Source: Kordia sp.
GTDB lineage: Bacteria; Bacteroidota; Bacteroidia; Flavobacteriales; Flavobacteriaceae
Direction of reading: 5' to 3'
Assembly (NCBI RefSeq): GCF_022447245.1
Contig: NZ_JAKVBC010000043.1
Location: 1 to 39,422, forward strand
DNA: 39,422 nt
In this document: piece after piece, positions 37,861-39,422 of the stretch
How positions within the stretch are numbered: position 1 is the first letter of the stretch
Layout of the letters: every line of letters begins with the position of its first letter
Position numbers and translations under genes: made by a program
Notes under the pieces: model-generated
Seen by the model: the letters and a program-made list of their open reading frames with translations, nothing else
Told to the model about the DNA's origin: nothing
Databases searched by the model: none

Positions 37861-38605
37861 AAAACCACAGCTTTATAGCCATCACCATTACCATAATAAC
37901 AACAATTATTTTAATGACTCCGTCACCTTTTTTGACCGACCATCTACTTGCTATCCATGCGCCTGAGGCATTTCCGATAGCAAGTACGAATCCGTAAAAC
38001 CAATTGATTTTATCGTGATATGCAAACATGATTACTGCGGAAATCGTGTATAAACATACTACAAATACTTTAGTGGCCTTGGCGCGAACTAAGGACATTC
38101 TATTTATGTAAGGCAGCCATAACAGCATTAAAAAACCGATGCCTGCATTGATAAAGCCGCCATATATGCCTAAAAATAAAAATACAATGATGGACATCCA
38201 TAGATACTTTCCTAGAAGTCGTTCCTGCAATTGGTTAATATTTAATTTGGGTTGAATGGCAATTAAAGCCACTACGACTATCATAATAATTGCTAGAATC
38301 TTATTAAAGAGTTCTCCTTTAATATCTACTGCAATACGAGCACCAATAAAAGACCCCAAAAAAGCGGCAATTCCAAGATATAAGCTAAATGGATAGGTAG
38401 ACACTTGCTTACTCTTAAACCCTCTAATGGCAAAAAATGTTTGTATCAATATTGCTACACGATTGGTTCCGTTGGCTACCGCAGGAGGCAAACCAATAAA
38501 GATCAGTGTGGGTAAAGTCAATAAAGTACCTCCACCTGCTATGGTATTGATAAACCCAGCTCCAAAACCGGCAATAATTAAAATTAGATAATCTAGATAG
38601 TGCAT
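37850..38605 (-). CDS. TSUP (TauE/SafE) family membrane transporter
   Basis: 251 residues with about eight hydrophobic segments in two repeated halves: GAGFINTIAGGGTLLTLPTLIFIGLPPAVANGTNR near the start and GIYGGFINAGIGFLMLLWLPYI midway, both TSUP signatures. Exports sulfite, sulfonates or other organic anions in known members; substrate unknown. An open TTG at 38626 would add seven residues; the ATG at 38605 (MHYLDYLIL) fits better. Confidence 0.9.
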   Translation of the reverse strand: MHYLDYLILIIAGFGAGFINTIAGGGTLLTLPTLIFIGLPPAVANGTNRVAILIQTFFAIRGFKSKQVSTYPFSLYLGIAAFLGSFIGARIAVDIKGELFNKILAIIMIVVVALIAIQPKLNINQLQERLLGKYLWMSIIVFLFLGIYGGFINAGIGFLMLLWLPYINRMSLVRAKATKVFVVCLYTISAVIMFAYHDKINWFYGFVLAIGNASGAWIASRWSVKKGDGVIKIIVVIMVMVMAIKLWFSKQ

Positions 38606-38786
38606 GACATTACATTTTAAAAGCAAAAATAGTGCATTCGTAAAGAATCATGATACTACAAAACCAAAGATCAGGCTAGGTTGTATTTCTAAAATAAAAA
38701 GTTATGACCACTTAGTTTTTTGAACAACAATAGATTAGAAAAAATGAGTTGAAGGATTCAATATTTTTTTCAAAAAAACCTTAAAA

Positions 38787-38821
38787 TTTGTTTTAAGAAT
38801 TAAAAAAGGTTTCTATATTTG
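38787..38821 (+). promoter_or_regulatory. Promoter of tRNA-Ser
   Basis: TTTG (38787-38790), 23 nt, TATATTTG (38814-38821). Transcription would start near 38828, leaving about 28 nt of 5' leader before the mature tRNA. Same -7 word and spacing as the ahpC promoter. Confidence 0.7.
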
Positions 38822-38855
38822 CATCCGCAATCAGGAAATACCTGATGAGACACTC

Positions 38856-38940
38856 GGAGAAATGGCAGAGTGGTCGAATGCGGCAGTCTTGAAAACTGTT
38901 GACTGTAACAGGTCCGGGGGTTCGAATCCCTCTTTCTCCG
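38856..38940 (+). tRNA. tRNA-Ser (anticodon UGA)
   Basis: 85 nt. Acceptor GGAGAAA (38856-38862) pairs with TTTCTCC (38933-38939), discriminator G at 38940; the anticodon loop CTTGAAA (38888-38894) holds TGA at 38890-38892; a long variable arm (class II) precedes the T-loop GGTTCGAATCC. The CCA end is not encoded. It reads UCA and other UCN codons. Confidence 0.97.
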
Positions 38941-38951
38941 CTTAATAATCT

Positions 38952-38980
38952 AAAAAGCCCAGTAAATACTGGGCTTTTTT
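38952..38980 (+). terminator. Terminator after tRNA-Ser
   Basis: AAAAAGCCCAGTA (38952-38964) pairs with TACTGGGCTTTTT (38967-38979) around an AA turn, with a T-run to 38980. The left A-run makes it able to act on the minus strand also, for the HTH gene. Confidence 0.85.
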
Positions 38981-38986
38981 ATTTTG

Positions 38987-39006
38987 GTTGACAATATAGT
39001 TGACAA
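38987..39006. repeat. Direct repeat GTTGACAA, 12-bp period
   Basis: GTTGACAA at 38987-38994 and again at 38999-39006, between the tRNA terminator and the excisionase-like gene. Spaced short direct repeats next to a tRNA resemble integrase arm-type sites. That role is inference. Confidence 0.4.
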
Positions 39007-39017
39007 AACTATTGCTT

Positions 39018-39302
39018 TTAGAATTTATTTTTATTTAATAAATCTAATATTTCTTGTTTATTATGATATACTCTATTACCAATACCATAACTCTTTATTT
39101 TTCCTTTTTTTGTCCAATTCCAAAGTGTAGTAATGTTAATTTTCAAAAAGCTTGCTGTCTCTTGTCTTGTTAGAAATACATCGCTTTCATTTTTATAGAA
39201 CTCATCTAAGTAGTGTTTGATTTTATCCAATAATTTATCTGAAACTTTATCAGCTAATTCATCTAAAGTGATTTCTTGAATTTGTATTGTTTTTGTTATC
39301 AT
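39018..39302 (-). CDS. Excisionase-like helix-turn-helix protein
   Basis: 94 residues. The N-terminal half (ITLDELADKVSDKLLDKIKHYLDEF) is a helical, probably dimerising segment; the C-terminal half FLTRQETASFLKINITTLWNWTKKGKIKSYGIGNRVYHNKQEILDLL is a MerR-type HTH_17 / excisionase-family domain. Such proteins in Bacteroidota usually accompany tyrosine integrases in integrated elements or act as small regulators. It sits about 80 bp from tRNA-Ser and is transcribed toward it. The rest of any element would lie beyond the right edge. Confidence 0.8.
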   Translation of the reverse strand: MITKTIQIQEITLDELADKVSDKLLDKIKHYLDEFYKNESDVFLTRQETASFLKINITTLWNWTKKGKIKSYGIGNRVYHNKQEILDLLNKNKF

Positions 39303-39422
39303 ATTTAATTCTTATTAATTTATTTTTTTCAATAAAAAGTTATTGAAGCAAATTAATAATTATAAAAGTTACTACTTTAGACTAAATACAAATTCAAAAA
39401 AGGTCTTTTGATTATCAGAAAA

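Overview
The window is AT-rich and bacterial, and it reads as chromosome of a marine-type member of the Flavobacteriaceae (Bacteroidota); Kordia is the genus it most resembles, judged from memory of the protein families only. Support comes from promoters of the Bacteroidota form (TTG ... TAnnTTTG), the near absence of Shine-Dalgarno sequences, LytS/LytTR and TPR-kinase two-component pairs, a Peptidase_S74 'tail fiber' surface protein, GG-type RiPP leader peptides, DUF6952 and a RibBA with a degenerate cyclohydrolase half.

Layout. 1-3002: dihydrolipoyl dehydrogenase and a secreted subtilisin lipoprotein. 3333-8686: a serine beta-lactamase-like hydrolase, a LytS/LytTR pair, a CPBP membrane protease joined to a sterol-desaturase-like enzyme, and an Lrp regulator divergent from a methionine gamma-lyase-type PLP enzyme (8841-10055). 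10224-14717: a 1497-residue secreted S74 protein with a large internal duplication and strong palindromes at its 5' end. 14817-20318: a YdjM-type membrane hydrolase, an NhaC antiporter and a NarL-type two-component system. 20640-24912: a peroxide-defence cluster (AhpC, thioredoxin, DUF6952, KatG, Tpx), followed by an overlapping DgkA gene. 25366-26075: two short genes, not in any usual gene list, that look like precursors of a ribosomally made, modified peptide; the first has a stop codon in its leader. 26150-31255: an overlapping ftsK-lolA-lptF/G envelope operon. 31642-32790: ribBA.

32959-36099 is a decaying patch: a serine recombinase lacking its catalytic domain and carrying a nonsense codon is joined directly to a 3'-truncated metallo-beta-lactamase-fold gene, and the Crp-type regulator upstream has a one-base frameshift in a homopolymer. 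A complete DegT aminotransferase heads that unit. 36201-38605 holds a periplasmic thioredoxin, a nitroreductase, a hotdog thioesterase and a TSUP transporter. The window closes with tRNA-Ser(UGA), its promoter and terminator, a repeated TTGAC motif and an excisionase-like helix-turn-helix protein, which may be the edge of an integrated element.

The best candidates for something undescribed are the orphan RiPP precursor pair, the small DUF6952 protein fixed behind ahpC-thioredoxin, the S74 protein with varying 51-bp repeat number, and the possible tRNA-Ser-linked element entering at the right edge. No CRISPR array, rRNA or complete insertion sequence was seen.
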